A stretch of DNA of 64,000 bases from an uncultured Granulosicoccaceae bacterium. GTDB taxonomy: Bacteria; Pseudomonadota; Gammaproteobacteria; Granulosicoccales; Granulosicoccaceae. Positions within the stretch are counted from its first letter, which is position 1. Every line of letters begins with the position of its first letter. A program made the position numbers and the translations under genes. Where the stretch lies: assembly GCA_937998875.1 (NCBI GenBank), contig CALLBO010000035.1:88776-152775 (forward strand), written 5' to 3'. Shown piece by piece: positions 38,590 through 47,133 of the stretch. The notes below the pieces were generated by a model. It made no database searches and had not been told where the DNA came from. It saw only the letters and a list, made by a program, of their open reading frames with translations.

Positions 38590-39410
38590 ATCTGTCCGAA
38601 GCCTCCAACAGCACCACTGCGACCGGAGAGATGGCGCGCGGTAAGCAATAATATAAAGATGCCCGGCAGGATGTAGATCATGCCAATGGCACCAGTGATG
38701 TCATTGCGACCAGAGGTTGCAAAGTTAAACAACAGCAACGGTAGTGTCACTACTCTTCCACCACCTATCAGCAGGGTTAGAATGTATTGACTCCACGATA
38801 CAAGAAAGGCAAATAATCCCCCGACAATTATGCCGGGCATGATCGCCGGCAACGTCACGTACCAGAATGTTTTAACGGGTGATGCACCCAGTGAACGCGC
38901 CTGTGATTCAAACGCAGGATCATAGTTGGCAAATATACCGGACATCACCAGAATCATGTACGGCAGAGTTGGAATCAGGTGCACCAGGATCACACCGGTT
39001 ACCGTGTTGTTCAAACCCATTGAGATAAAGACCGAATGAATCCCGAGTACGACAGCAATGCCGGGCACAATTATCGGTGCAAGAATTAACAGCTCCACAA
39101 ATTCCTTGCCGCGAAATTTATACATACCCAGTGCGCGGCCTGCCGGTACGCCAATTAAAATTGAAAGTACAGTAGCTGCCAGTGAGATTCCGATGGTTAA
39201 CCAGAGACTGTCAATTACACCGGCAGTATCAGAAAAAGTGTATTCCCAGGCTCTCATCGACCATTTGGCCGGTAACAGGTTCGGAAAGAACCAACCATGT
39301 GCAAAAGACCAGATGGCCAGTGGTATCAGTGGTAACACCAGCCAGATAATCAGCAGGGCTCCGGTCAGGAATCGAAAACTACGTATGCCAATGGATTCTT
39401 TTGCGCTCAT
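38586..39410 (-). CDS. ABC importer permease subunit 2
   Basis: 274 aa with about six membrane segments. The ATPase-contact (EAA) loop lies in ESQARSLGASPVKTFWYVTLPAIMPGI. In E. coli YnjC both permease halves are fused; here they are separate genes, this one ending against the ATPase gene and starting two bases after the first permease. Confidence 0.85.
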   Translation of the reverse strand: MSAKESIGIRSFRFLTGALLIIWLVLPLIPLAIWSFAHGWFFPNLLPAKWSMRAWEYTFSDTAGVIDSLWLTIGISLAATVLSILIGVPAGRALGMYKFRGKEFVELLILAPIIVPGIAVVLGIHSVFISMGLNNTVTGVILVHLIPTLPYMILVMSGIFANYDPAFESQARSLGASPVKTFWYVTLPAIMPGIIVGGLFAFLVSWSQYILTLLIGGGRVVTLPLLLFNFATSGRNDITGAIGMIYILPGIFILLLTARHLSGRSGAVGGFGQI

Positions 39411-39412
39411 GG

Positions 39413-40270
39413 TCAGGTCCGTATTCGACGACGCGAATAGCGCACATAGAGATAGATCATCACACCACTGAGTATCGCGATCACAATTGCCATAGCCATC
39501 GCTTCAGGCCGTGCTGCAAGATCAACATCGGTATATTTTCGGTAGGCGAGTACCGGCAGGGCTGCAGGGAAATTCGCACCAAGAATGGCTGGTATTTCAT
39601 AGGCACCAAAGGTGAACGCAAACACCATCACCGATGCTGACAACATGCCCGGGAAAATCAACGGTAGCAAAACGTGGCGAAAGGACTGCCAACGGGATGC
39701 ACCGAGGGAGCGCGCAACGCTCTCATAGTCTTCGCCAATGGACTGCATGTTAGCGAGAACAATCACACCGATAAACGGTACTTCTTTCCAGACATACTGC
39801 AGGATAATACCAATGGCATAAGGATCAAAAACCAGTGCGGGAAAATCACTGGTTCTTGCAATCATTCCCCACTCGGCTGCCAGGCGCGCAAAACTGCCGG
39901 ACTGCGAAAACAGATACAAAATACCGATAGCACCAACCAGATGAGGTACCGTCAGGTTGAGTTGAAATAGAAAATTTACCACCGCACGCCCGACAAACTG
40001 GCGGCGTAACAGCAGGGCAGCGCCCACTGCCAGTATTGATGAAATAACAGTAGAGGTAAATGCGATATGAAAGGTGAGTAAGAACGATAAGTAAAATTCA
40101 CGATCCGTGAATACAGATTTATAGGCGCTTAAATCCGGATCAGTTAATCCGATGACGGGCATATAGTTAAAGCTGCGCATCAGGCCAATCAGCAGTCCAC
40201 CGAAAAACAGCAACCCTATAATGAGTAGCGCTGGTGCGAGCAGAAGAAAGATTTTAAGACGGTCTGACAT
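39413..40270 (-). CDS. ABC importer permease subunit 1
   Basis: 285 aa with about six membrane segments. The EAA loop reads ESVARSLGASRWQSFRHVLLPLIFPGM. It pairs with the downstream permease. A perfect hairpin lies between the binding-protein gene and this one. Confidence 0.85.
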   Translation of the reverse strand: MSDRLKIFLLLAPALLIIGLLFFGGLLIGLMRSFNYMPVIGLTDPDLSAYKSVFTDREFYLSFLLTFHIAFTSTVISSILAVGAALLLRRQFVGRAVVNFLFQLNLTVPHLVGAIGILYLFSQSGSFARLAAEWGMIARTSDFPALVFDPYAIGIILQYVWKEVPFIGVIVLANMQSIGEDYESVARSLGASRWQSFRHVLLPLIFPGMLSASVMVFAFTFGAYEIPAILGANFPAALPVLAYRKYTDVDLAARPEAMAMAIVIAILSGVMIYLYVRYSRRRIRT

Positions 40271-40326
40271 AGATCAGATTATCGGAATACTCGGTGAGAG
40301 ATTCGAGCAAGCGGGAAGTGTAATTT

Positions 40327-40350
40327 GGCTGATCGATTACTCGATCAGCC
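40327..40350 (-). promoter_or_regulatory. Hairpin between the binding-protein and permease genes
   Basis: GGCTGATCGA-ttac-TCGATCAGCC, a perfect 10-bp stem with a 4-nt loop and no T-run, 33 bases behind the binding-protein stop. Such stems commonly protect the 3' end of the binding-protein message so that it is made in excess over the membrane subunits; that role is inferred. Confidence 0.7.
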
Positions 40351-40382
40351 AGATCGGTTACACCTGTTATCTTGAGTTTGTC

Positions 40383-41633
40383 CTAGTTACCGACATTCTC
40401 GAGCCAGCCTTTCTCGATAGCCGAGATCCATGAAGACTGTAATTCAGGCAGTGCTGCTTTCGCCAGTTCTTCTGCAGGGACCACATTTGGATGCCTTTCA
40501 ATTGCTGCAAATTTGGCCTGCGTTTCGGCGTCGGTTCTTGCGACCTCTATCGCGGTAGCCGCTCCCCAAACGCTCGGCAATGCCTTTTGATACTGCACCG
40601 GGCCGGATAACAACACATTCTGCAACACCATGGCAGCGGCCTTGTTGGGCGAATTGAACGGTATGATCGTGTAGTTGGTGTTACCAATTGTGCCGTCCGT
40701 CAACCCGTAACCCTGTGTGGTGGGTGGAAAGACACCATTCTCTATGTTCAAGCCAACACCGGCTGTCTCGTAGTTAAAGGTAAGATCAACCTCGGAGTTA
40801 GCGTAGAGTTGTTCCATGGCGCTGATAGAAGCCGGATAGGTTTTACCTTCTCGCCATAAGCTGGGTTCCAGATCATTGAGGATGGTCCAGGTTTTTTCAG
40901 CAGCTTCATCATATTTGGCCTGATCAAACTCACCCAGCAGATTATCAACACCGCCTGCAGCGTGATAGAAAACATGCCGGACAAAAACCGAACCATTGAA
41001 ATCTGGTGGTGCAGGGTAGGTAAACTTACCCGGATTTTCTTTTACCCACGTCAGTAGCTCCGCAATCGACTTAGGCGGGTTTTCAGTTCGGGCTGTATCG
41101 TATGCGAAGCCAAATTGTGTTTTCGACCACGGCACTTCACAGCCATCTACCGGTACCCCAAAGTCATTGGCAATAGAGGGATTGGTCCAGTCAACCAGCT
41201 TATTGTTCGGCAGGGTGTCGGTATAGCCGCAGAAAGCAAGACCACCTTGTTTCATGGTGCGGAAATTCTCACCATTTATCCAGATCATATCGACAGAACC
41301 CTTATCCATAACACCGGATTCTTTTTCACCTAAAACAATGTTCACCGCTTCGACGGTGTCACTCAAACCAACGCGGTTCAGTGTGATGTCATAGTCTTCT
41401 TTAAGAATACCGCCAACAAATTCTGAAACATACTGATTGATGTTGTCTGAACCACCCCATAGAAACCAGTTAACCTCACCGCCTTTGGCCATGCTGACCA
41501 CTTCATCCCACGATTTTCCGATCAGAGCATCACCATCGGCAGTGTCTGCGTAAGCACCGACGGGTGTCAGCACCAGCGCAGTGGCTAATATACTCGCAGA
41601 GGCTAATTTGCCTCCGGTAATTAAAGTCTTCAT
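40383..41633 (-). CDS. ABC importer periplasmic binding protein, YnjB family
   Basis: 416 aa with a Sec signal peptide (cleavage after A29 in GAYA). The body carries the YnjB-type blocks GGEVNWFLWGGSDNINQYV, DMIWINGENFRTMKQGGL and FTYPAPPDFNGSVFV. YnjB (COG4134) ligands are not established, so the imported compound is unknown. It heads the ABC-sugar operon; the promoter and a palindromic operator lie 90-130 bases upstream. Confidence 0.85.
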   Translation of the reverse strand: MKTLITGGKLASASILATALVLTPVGAYADTADGDALIGKSWDEVVSMAKGGEVNWFLWGGSDNINQYVSEFVGGILKEDYDITLNRVGLSDTVEAVNIVLGEKESGVMDKGSVDMIWINGENFRTMKQGGLAFCGYTDTLPNNKLVDWTNPSIANDFGVPVDGCEVPWSKTQFGFAYDTARTENPPKSIAELLTWVKENPGKFTYPAPPDFNGSVFVRHVFYHAAGGVDNLLGEFDQAKYDEAAEKTWTILNDLEPSLWREGKTYPASISAMEQLYANSEVDLTFNYETAGVGLNIENGVFPPTTQGYGLTDGTIGNTNYTIIPFNSPNKAAAMVLQNVLLSGPVQYQKALPSVWGAATAIEVARTDAETQAKFAAIERHPNVVPAEELAKAALPELQSSWISAIEKGWLENVGN

Positions 41634-41720
41634 TAGTTTCTCTCATTAGTTGCATTTATCGGAAGTTGGATTGCACCAACTGGCTGCACTGTCGCTACTA
41701 CATACATGTTTTTATTAACT

Positions 41721-41762
41721 ATTTGTAAATACGATTTGATAGTAATAAATCACACCTGTCAA
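41721..41762 (-). promoter_or_regulatory. Promoter and GntR-type operator of the ABC/sugar operon
   Basis: On the minus strand: -35 TTGACA (41762-41757), 17 bases, -10 TCAAAT (41739-41734). The palindrome TTGTA-AA-TACGA (41723-41734 on the + strand, one mismatch) covers the expected transcription start. The 12-mer ATTTGTAAATAC (41721-41732) recurs exactly at 47057-47068. Confidence 0.6.
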
Positions 41763-41826
41763 GACCGCTTATATCCCTAAAAAGTTCATTGAGTGGTCCG
41801 TTAATTAGCACTGTCAATTGACTCCT

Positions 41827-42909
41827 CTAATTTGCTGTGGCCAGAGCGTCGTACATATGTAAAAAAATCTCGTCACGTTGAACATCGTGCGCTTCCCGCA
41901 TTAGATGCCGTGATGGTTCCTTTTGCCAATATAATTCACTATCGAGCACCGGAGATGTTGTGAGCGTTGATGGCACCCAGTCAGGGTTGATCAGCCACGC
42001 TATGTTGATGATGTCCCAGATCACCCAGGTGCGCCGCGGTGTATCCTTGATGGCAAACATCTTGTGCAGCGGATTGTTTTTGTATAGATGAAAAAGATAT
42101 TCACCTATAGCACCGCTCTTACTGATGTGCTGCTCCATCTCTGGCAACGAAATTTTCAGCTGCGCACCAACATGGTAACCCGGCAAATAGACATGTGGAA
42201 CGCCGGAATCAAAGATGATTCGTGAAGCGTGAATATCCTGAACAAGGTTAAGCGATGGTCGATTAGAGTGCGGGGCATGAGACGGATAGGCGGAGGTCCA
42301 AACGACAACAATGTTTTCTCGTATCTCTGGCGCACGTAGTATTGCCGATGCTATGTTGGTGACGCATCCCAACGCGGCGATATATAGAGGTGTTGATCCG
42401 CTTTTTGCACAGTCGATAATGACGTCCACGGCATCGGAGTGAACCGGCTTGTCAGCCGCAGTCATATACTCTGTGGCACCGCGAAATATCTTTCCATCTG
42501 AGGCCATGCCAAGTTTGTCGTAGATTCGTTCGATTTCCAGGTAACTCAGCTCCATGCCGCGATCAGGGTTGACGAACTCAAGTTCTTCAGCGCGGCGACC
42601 TTCTGCATGCAGACGTTTTACCCAGCCTTGAAAACCGCCGACGAGATGTTCATTTACCGCTTTGTTTTTTTCTATTGCCTGTTCAGTTTCCAACAGTCCC
42701 TTACGATGATGCGCAAACGAAAAGGGTTCTGCAGTGACTGCCTCGACGGTCATCCGATCTGGTGATAACAACGCCCACGCCAGGGCAAATTGGTCATCTA
42801 TTTCATTAGCTGTATCAGTGTCGATCAATACACGCGACACACCGGAAGGCGGGACGAGGCGGGCTAGCATTAGCTCCTTGTCGAGCGCTGGAAATTGTGA
42901 CTTAATCAT
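41827..42909 (-). CDS. Nucleoside hydrolase-like protein (IUNH family)
   Basis: 360 aa. The calcium-site aspartates appear as DTDTANEIDDQF (about 31-42), an expanded form of the family's DxDxxxDD. AALGCVTNIASAIL is the second family block, and VVVWTSAYPSH lies where nucleoside hydrolases have their third strand. IUNH enzymes release a free pentose from an N-glycoside. Placed between the GntR gene and the importer, it probably frees the sugar that the downstream enzymes use. No signal peptide is seen, so it acts in the cytoplasm. Start ATG 42909. Confidence 0.8.
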   Translation of the reverse strand: MIKSQFPALDKELMLARLVPPSGVSRVLIDTDTANEIDDQFALAWALLSPDRMTVEAVTAEPFSFAHHRKGLLETEQAIEKNKAVNEHLVGGFQGWVKRLHAEGRRAEELEFVNPDRGMELSYLEIERIYDKLGMASDGKIFRGATEYMTAADKPVHSDAVDVIIDCAKSGSTPLYIAALGCVTNIASAILRAPEIRENIVVVWTSAYPSHAPHSNRPSLNLVQDIHASRIIFDSGVPHVYLPGYHVGAQLKISLPEMEQHISKSGAIGEYLFHLYKNNPLHKMFAIKDTPRRTWVIWDIINIAWLINPDWVPSTLTTSPVLDSELYWQKEPSRHLMREAHDVQRDEIFLHMYDALATAN

Positions 42910-42963
42910 GCACCTGCGTCCTTACTGTTGGTATCTTCTAAGTTGTGCTTATTCCTTTCGCGC

Positions 42964-43710
42964 CTATGCATGTCGAGGAATTCGCGACTGACGCGTTAAG
43001 TCGAACTTGACCGAACCGTTGCGGAAAACATCTTCATGAAAGACAACTTCACCTTCGCTATCAAATGCAGAGCAACTTTGTTTTAACAACGGAAGCCCTT
43101 CGGCAACATCAAGGGCGTCTACCATGGCACCGGTAGCAGCAACAGGGCTGATATCTTCGCAGGCTGTGCTCCACTCTATACCGAAGCGTCCGCTGAGAAT
43201 GCGCAACATTGACTGACCAGAGCCGTATTCGGGAAAGTCACGCGCAGTGGCGTCTATCATCAATTCTCGCGGTGCATAGGTTTCGACCAGCATTCTCGGT
43301 ATATCATCAACCATTCGCAGGCGACTGATTCGCGTTAATGGTCGCACTCTCAGCGGTTCGGGTAAGTGCTGGCTTATGGGTGAATCCGCTTCGATTTGTT
43401 CTATTGAGATTAACCTTGATGACGGTTCCTGTCCGGTGCTCAGTATGGCATCGGTGAATGACGTCAAACAGGTATCGGAAGCCGGTGACAGTGTCAGTAC
43501 CTTGTAGCCACTACCTTGTTTGCGTTCAACGTATCCATTCTGTACCAGCATATCCAGCGTGCGTCTGATTGTGACGCGCGAAACCTTAAAATGATCTGAC
43601 AGCTCGCTTTCAGTAGGCATTCGCCCACCGATCGGATATCTTCCGGCTTTTAACCGCTCTACGATTACACGGTAGGCTTGTTCATATTTTGGCGCGGTCG
43701 CTTCAGACAT
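42964..43710 (-). CDS. GntR-family regulator with UTRA domain (HutC subfamily)
   Basis: 248 aa. The N-terminal winged helix (about 10-75) has MPTESELSDHFKVSRVTIRRTLDMLV. The C-terminal UTRA effector domain (about 90-240) ends VVFHEDVFRNGSVKFDL. The start ATG overlaps the acyl-CoA ligase stop by 8 bases (ATGTCTGA), tying it to the upstream operon. HutC-type effectors are usually a substrate or early product of the controlled pathway. It probably binds the repeated TTGTA-N2-TACAA sites. Confidence 0.88.
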   Translation of the reverse strand: MSEATAPKYEQAYRVIVERLKAGRYPIGGRMPTESELSDHFKVSRVTIRRTLDMLVQNGYVERKQGSGYKVLTLSPASDTCLTSFTDAILSTGQEPSSRLISIEQIEADSPISQHLPEPLRVRPLTRISRLRMVDDIPRMLVETYAPRELMIDATARDFPEYGSGQSMLRILSGRFGIEWSTACEDISPVAATGAMVDALDVAEGLPLLKQSCSAFDSEGEVVFHEDVFRNGSVKFDLTRQSRIPRHA

Positions 43711-45379
43711 CTGATTTCAACTGTTCGGCGTCGCGAAGAGATCGGCGGTTTATTTTTCCAGACGATGTCATCTCGAACTCTTCAACAAACTCGATTTCTC
43801 TAGGCGCTTTGTATCCGGCAAGCTGCTCACGTACATGCAGTTTCAATTCATCCGCTAACGTATCACCTGCCTGATAGTTTGACGCCAGTTTAACGAATGC
43901 TTTGACAATAGAACCTCTGTCTTTGTCGGGTTTGCCGATAACGCCTGCATCGGCAACTGCCGGGTGCGCCAGCAGACTTTCTTCAATTTCCGCAGGACCG
44001 ATTCTGAAACCTGATGATTTTATAAGGTCGTCAGACCGGCCTTTGTACCAAAAGTAGCCTTCGCTATCCCGCACAGCCAGATCGTGTGTGCGCAGGTAAG
44101 GTCCAAGGCGCATTTCATTTTCTTTATCTTTATTGTTGAAGTATCCGAGGTAACGAGTTGGAGAATCATTCAGGGTCACAATCTCGCCCGGCTCATTGTC
44201 TGCCACTTCAATGCCGTCTGCATCCACCAGTTTTACGACATGCCCGGGATACGACTTGCCCATGGACCCGGGCTTTCTCGGGTATAACGTACTGCAGTTA
44301 CCAATCAGATGATTGACTTCGGTCATACCGTAGAATTCATTACAGACTACGCCAAGTGAGTTCTCCGCCCAGGTTAGTGTTTCTGATGCAAGCGCTTCGC
44401 CACCGGTACAGATAACCCGAAGCTTTAGATCTGGGTATTCTTCTTTTGGTGAGGTGTGTTGCGCCAGACGCTTTATGGCGGTTGGTGCCAGAAATGTATG
44501 TGTAACACCTTGCGTTTGCATAAAGTTGTAAGCCTGCTCAGCACTGAATCGTTCCTCTGAAGTAGCAATCGCACGTCCTGCCATCCAGGCTGGAAACAAC
44601 ATATCCAGAAGACCGCCGACCCAGGCCCAGTCTGACGGCGACCAGTACACTGCATCATCGTCATCCATGGACAGGTTAAAGAACAGGTTAATCGATGGGG
44701 TATAGGCTGCAAGTATCCGGTGCGCATGCAGGATACCTTTCGGCTTGCCGGTAGAGCCTGATGTATACATCAGCAAAGCTGCGTCATCCGCACCACCGAA
44801 CTGAGGTGTAAAGTCACCGGCATCGGCTGCGAAGGATTGTGCAAGATCAATTTCGCCACTCAGCGGATTGCGTAACAGCACATGTTTTAAGTGTGGAAAA
44901 AAATCAGATGCGTTCTGACGCAATGGCTGCCAGGCGTCATTTGCGGTAAGCAATACTTTCAGGCCACAGTCGTTTAACGCATGTTGTAACGTCTGTGGTC
45001 CATAAAGCTGGGATAAAGTAACGGCTACCGCCCCCAGTTTACAGACCGCCATATGTGCAACCGCAGTATCCGGATGTTGCCCGGTATGCAGGCCGATGAA
45101 ATCTCCTTCACCGTAACCGAGTCGGGATAAGCTAGCTGCAAGTCTGGTTGATACATCGTCTACTTGTGCAAATGTTTGAGACTCAACTTTGCCATCGTGA
45201 TCAACATAGACGATTGCAGTCCGGTGACGGCTGTTTTCATCCAGGTGTTTACCCAGCGTCATGTGAAATATATTAGCGTCGTCAGGCCAGGTAATCTGTA
45301 CATCGCTATTCACATCATTACCAAGGGTAAGATTCAATTGCTGCAGTACATCATCTGATAAAGTACTAAATACGTTCAT
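43703..45379 (-). CDS. AMP-dependent acyl-CoA synthetase (medium-chain/acetyl-CoA ligase-like)
   Basis: 558 aa, complete. Motifs: MYTSGSTGKPKGILHAHR (P-loop-like), FYGMTEVNHLIGN (A5), DLAVRDSEGYFWYKGRSDD (A7/A8) and the adenylation lysine in SSGKINRRSL near the C-terminus. It activates an unknown carboxylic acid with ATP and CoA. It is translationally coupled to DUF35 (ATGA overlap) upstream and to the GntR gene downstream. Confidence 0.88.
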   Translation of the reverse strand: MNVFSTLSDDVLQQLNLTLGNDVNSDVQITWPDDANIFHMTLGKHLDENSRHRTAIVYVDHDGKVESQTFAQVDDVSTRLAASLSRLGYGEGDFIGLHTGQHPDTAVAHMAVCKLGAVAVTLSQLYGPQTLQHALNDCGLKVLLTANDAWQPLRQNASDFFPHLKHVLLRNPLSGEIDLAQSFAADAGDFTPQFGGADDAALLMYTSGSTGKPKGILHAHRILAAYTPSINLFFNLSMDDDDAVYWSPSDWAWVGGLLDMLFPAWMAGRAIATSEERFSAEQAYNFMQTQGVTHTFLAPTAIKRLAQHTSPKEEYPDLKLRVICTGGEALASETLTWAENSLGVVCNEFYGMTEVNHLIGNCSTLYPRKPGSMGKSYPGHVVKLVDADGIEVADNEPGEIVTLNDSPTRYLGYFNNKDKENEMRLGPYLRTHDLAVRDSEGYFWYKGRSDDLIKSSGFRIGPAEIEESLLAHPAVADAGVIGKPDKDRGSIVKAFVKLASNYQAGDTLADELKLHVREQLAGYKAPREIEFVEEFEMTSSGKINRRSLRDAEQLKSDV

Positions 45380-45786
45380 GATGTTTTGCCAATAGGATCT
45401 AGTCGAAGTACAAGTTCAGGTTTTGCCGAACCCGATGCTTGTAAGCTTCCTGTGAGGTTTGCAGAAGTCCCCACTTGATAGCTTAAGTTAGTTGCCGTGT
45501 TGTGGCATAACTTAACCACCGTTGCGGTGTCTGCACCTTCGAATTGAGCGAGTGCGAATTCCCCGTCCTGACCACAGGTGTAATGGATGACACGTGCCGT
45601 ACCTGCCAGGGCAACCCATGTACCGGTAGTCTGGCCACAAGTACAGGTGCGCACTGGTGGGAAACTTGTGCGCTCACAAGTGCTACAACACCACGATACT
45701 GCACGTCCCTGAGAGAGTCCTTCTGTGTAAGGCTGCAACCATCCCGGTGCCAGCTGATAGTCAAGCTTGAGCGTATAGTTACTCAT
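45376..45786 (-). CDS. DUF35 zinc-ribbon/OB-fold protein (thiolase partner)
   Basis: 136 aa. A rubredoxin-like zinc ribbon with CCSTCERTSFPPVRTCTCG (about 33-51) is followed by an OB fold. DUF35 proteins bind thiolase-superfamily enzymes and hand over acyl-CoA, or form acyl-CoA aldolases with Cys-less partners. ATG 45786 overlaps the thiolase stop as ATGA and is preferred over an in-frame start at 45831. The stop overlaps the ligase start the same way. Confidence 0.82.
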   Translation of the reverse strand: MSNYTLKLDYQLAPGWLQPYTEGLSQGRAVSWCCSTCERTSFPPVRTCTCGQTTGTWVALAGTARVIHYTCGQDGEFALAQFEGADTATVVKLCHNTATNLSYQVGTSANLTGSLQASGSAKPELVLRLDPIGKTS

Positions 45787-47012
45787 ACGCTGACCGATTT
45801 TTCCATTAGCGTTACCGCTGAGGTTGTACAAACTCCACCGTGCGTATCAGCCAGTCCATAGCGTGGAATAGTTCGTGGTTGCAAAGCCGGCACGTAGTCT
45901 CCTTCCAGCATCAATGCAATGCTTGCTGTCTGCCCTACACCAGTCGCACCGGTTGGTGCACCCTGACCTAACAGGCCGCCGGATAAGTTAATCGGGCATT
46001 GCCCTGTGGGGGCAAAACGTTCGGTCTGTAAGTCGTTGAGAAGATCATCGCTTAAACTCAATGCATCAATAGCCTGAAGCTGAGCGCCGGCATAAGCATC
46101 ATATACTTCTGCAACACCAATCTGATCCGGGGTGATACGGGCTTCTGCACAGGCACGATTCATAGCGGTTTCTTTGGCTCGAAAGTGACCCGGGTCTTCG
46201 CGTGCGCCTAAGTGCATGGCATCTGATGCACCACCAATACCGATAATCGTCGCTGCGTTTTTGCGGTTAGAAGGGATTGAATCAGAGCGAGATAAGATGG
46301 CGGCTGCAGCACCGTCACTTAATGGCGAGCAGTGCAAGCGTCTATAGGGCGCGGCAATTAGCGGTGATTCCTTGACTTCATCTACTGTGTGTTCACGTCC
46401 CAGGTGTGCGTTGGGATTGTGCAGTGCATTTGCCCTGTTTTGAATGGCGACACTAGCGAGTTGTTTCTCCTCGACCCGCGTTCGTTGCAGGAACGATTGA
46501 AACGACAATGCGTATAGCACAGTTGCAGAGACACCGGTCATGCCATCAGTCCATGCATCAAAGGAGAAGCTGTAAAGCTTTTTTATGGTATCGCTGTTCA
46601 GCATTGATGCAGAAGGATCTACACCAATAACTGCTGCATGTTTAACATAACCCGATTGAATGGCTCGTGTGGCTGCGTGTATGGCCAGTTGCCCGGAAGC
46701 ACCACCACCTTCAATACGGGTAGTAGATACACCCTCTATTCCGATATCACTTGCAATTACCGAAGCAGGGTTCAACTGCAGGGTGAAGAAATCGCTTTCA
46801 GATGCCACGTAAAGCGCATCAATATCACGATGTTCAAGTCCTGACTTATATAGCGCATCGTTAAAAGCGCTACAGGCCCAGTCACGGAAGGAAGAATTAT
46901 CTTTGCGGCGGTTATAAGGTGTGAGTGCCGCCCCGCTAATCTTCACCCGGGTGCCTGAGCTCACAATAGTCCGTTGTCTGCTGACGCCACAAAAGATGAA
47001 GTGACACAGCAC
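45783..47012 (-). CDS. Thiolase-superfamily protein lacking the catalytic Cys and His
   Basis: 409 aa from the first ATG; GTG codons at 46964 and 46946 are possible later starts (VSSGTRVKISGAAL looks like the true N-terminus). The nucleophile region reads IEGGGASGQLAIHAA, with glycine where thiolases have cysteine, and the C-terminal GHP motif reads GQGAPTGATG, so the catalytic His is alanine. Thiolase chemistry is therefore unlikely. Cys-less thiolases paired with DUF35, such as Ltp2 with ChsH2, are retro-aldolases; that role is inferred here from the partner, not from active-site matches. Confidence 0.8.
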   Translation of the reverse strand: MLCHFIFCGVSRQRTIVSSGTRVKISGAALTPYNRRKDNSSFRDWACSAFNDALYKSGLEHRDIDALYVASESDFFTLQLNPASVIASDIGIEGVSTTRIEGGGASGQLAIHAATRAIQSGYVKHAAVIGVDPSASMLNSDTIKKLYSFSFDAWTDGMTGVSATVLYALSFQSFLQRTRVEEKQLASVAIQNRANALHNPNAHLGREHTVDEVKESPLIAAPYRRLHCSPLSDGAAAAILSRSDSIPSNRKNAATIIGIGGASDAMHLGAREDPGHFRAKETAMNRACAEARITPDQIGVAEVYDAYAGAQLQAIDALSLSDDLLNDLQTERFAPTGQCPINLSGGLLGQGAPTGATGVGQTASIALMLEGDYVPALQPRTIPRYGLADTHGGVCTTSAVTLMEKSVSV

Positions 47013-47056
47013 ATAATCAAGAGCGTAGGTGCCATAGTTCCATCTTGAATTAACAA

Positions 47057-47086
47057 ATTTGTAAATACAAGTTTTATTTGTTTCAA
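47057..47086 (-). promoter_or_regulatory. Operator and promoter of the thiolase-DUF35-ligase-GntR operon
   Basis: On the minus strand: -35 TTGAAA (47086-47081), 17 bases, -10 TACAAA (47063-47058). The palindrome TTGTA-AA-TACAA (47059-47070) covers the -10. The 12-mer ATTTGTAAATAC at 47057-47068 is shared with the ABC operon promoter. The site also lies 64 bases before the divergent MFS gene and may control both. Confidence 0.6.
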
Positions 47087-47133
47087 TTAAATCTCATGAC
47101 TGAAACCTGCACATCGGCATTAGGCGTCTAACC

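Noticed and set aside
37546..41633. Spermidine/putrescine (PotABCD) transporter
   Set aside because: The ATPase and permeases would fit, but the binding protein has YnjB-type blocks (WGGSDNINQYV, DMIWINGENF) and not the PotD pattern.
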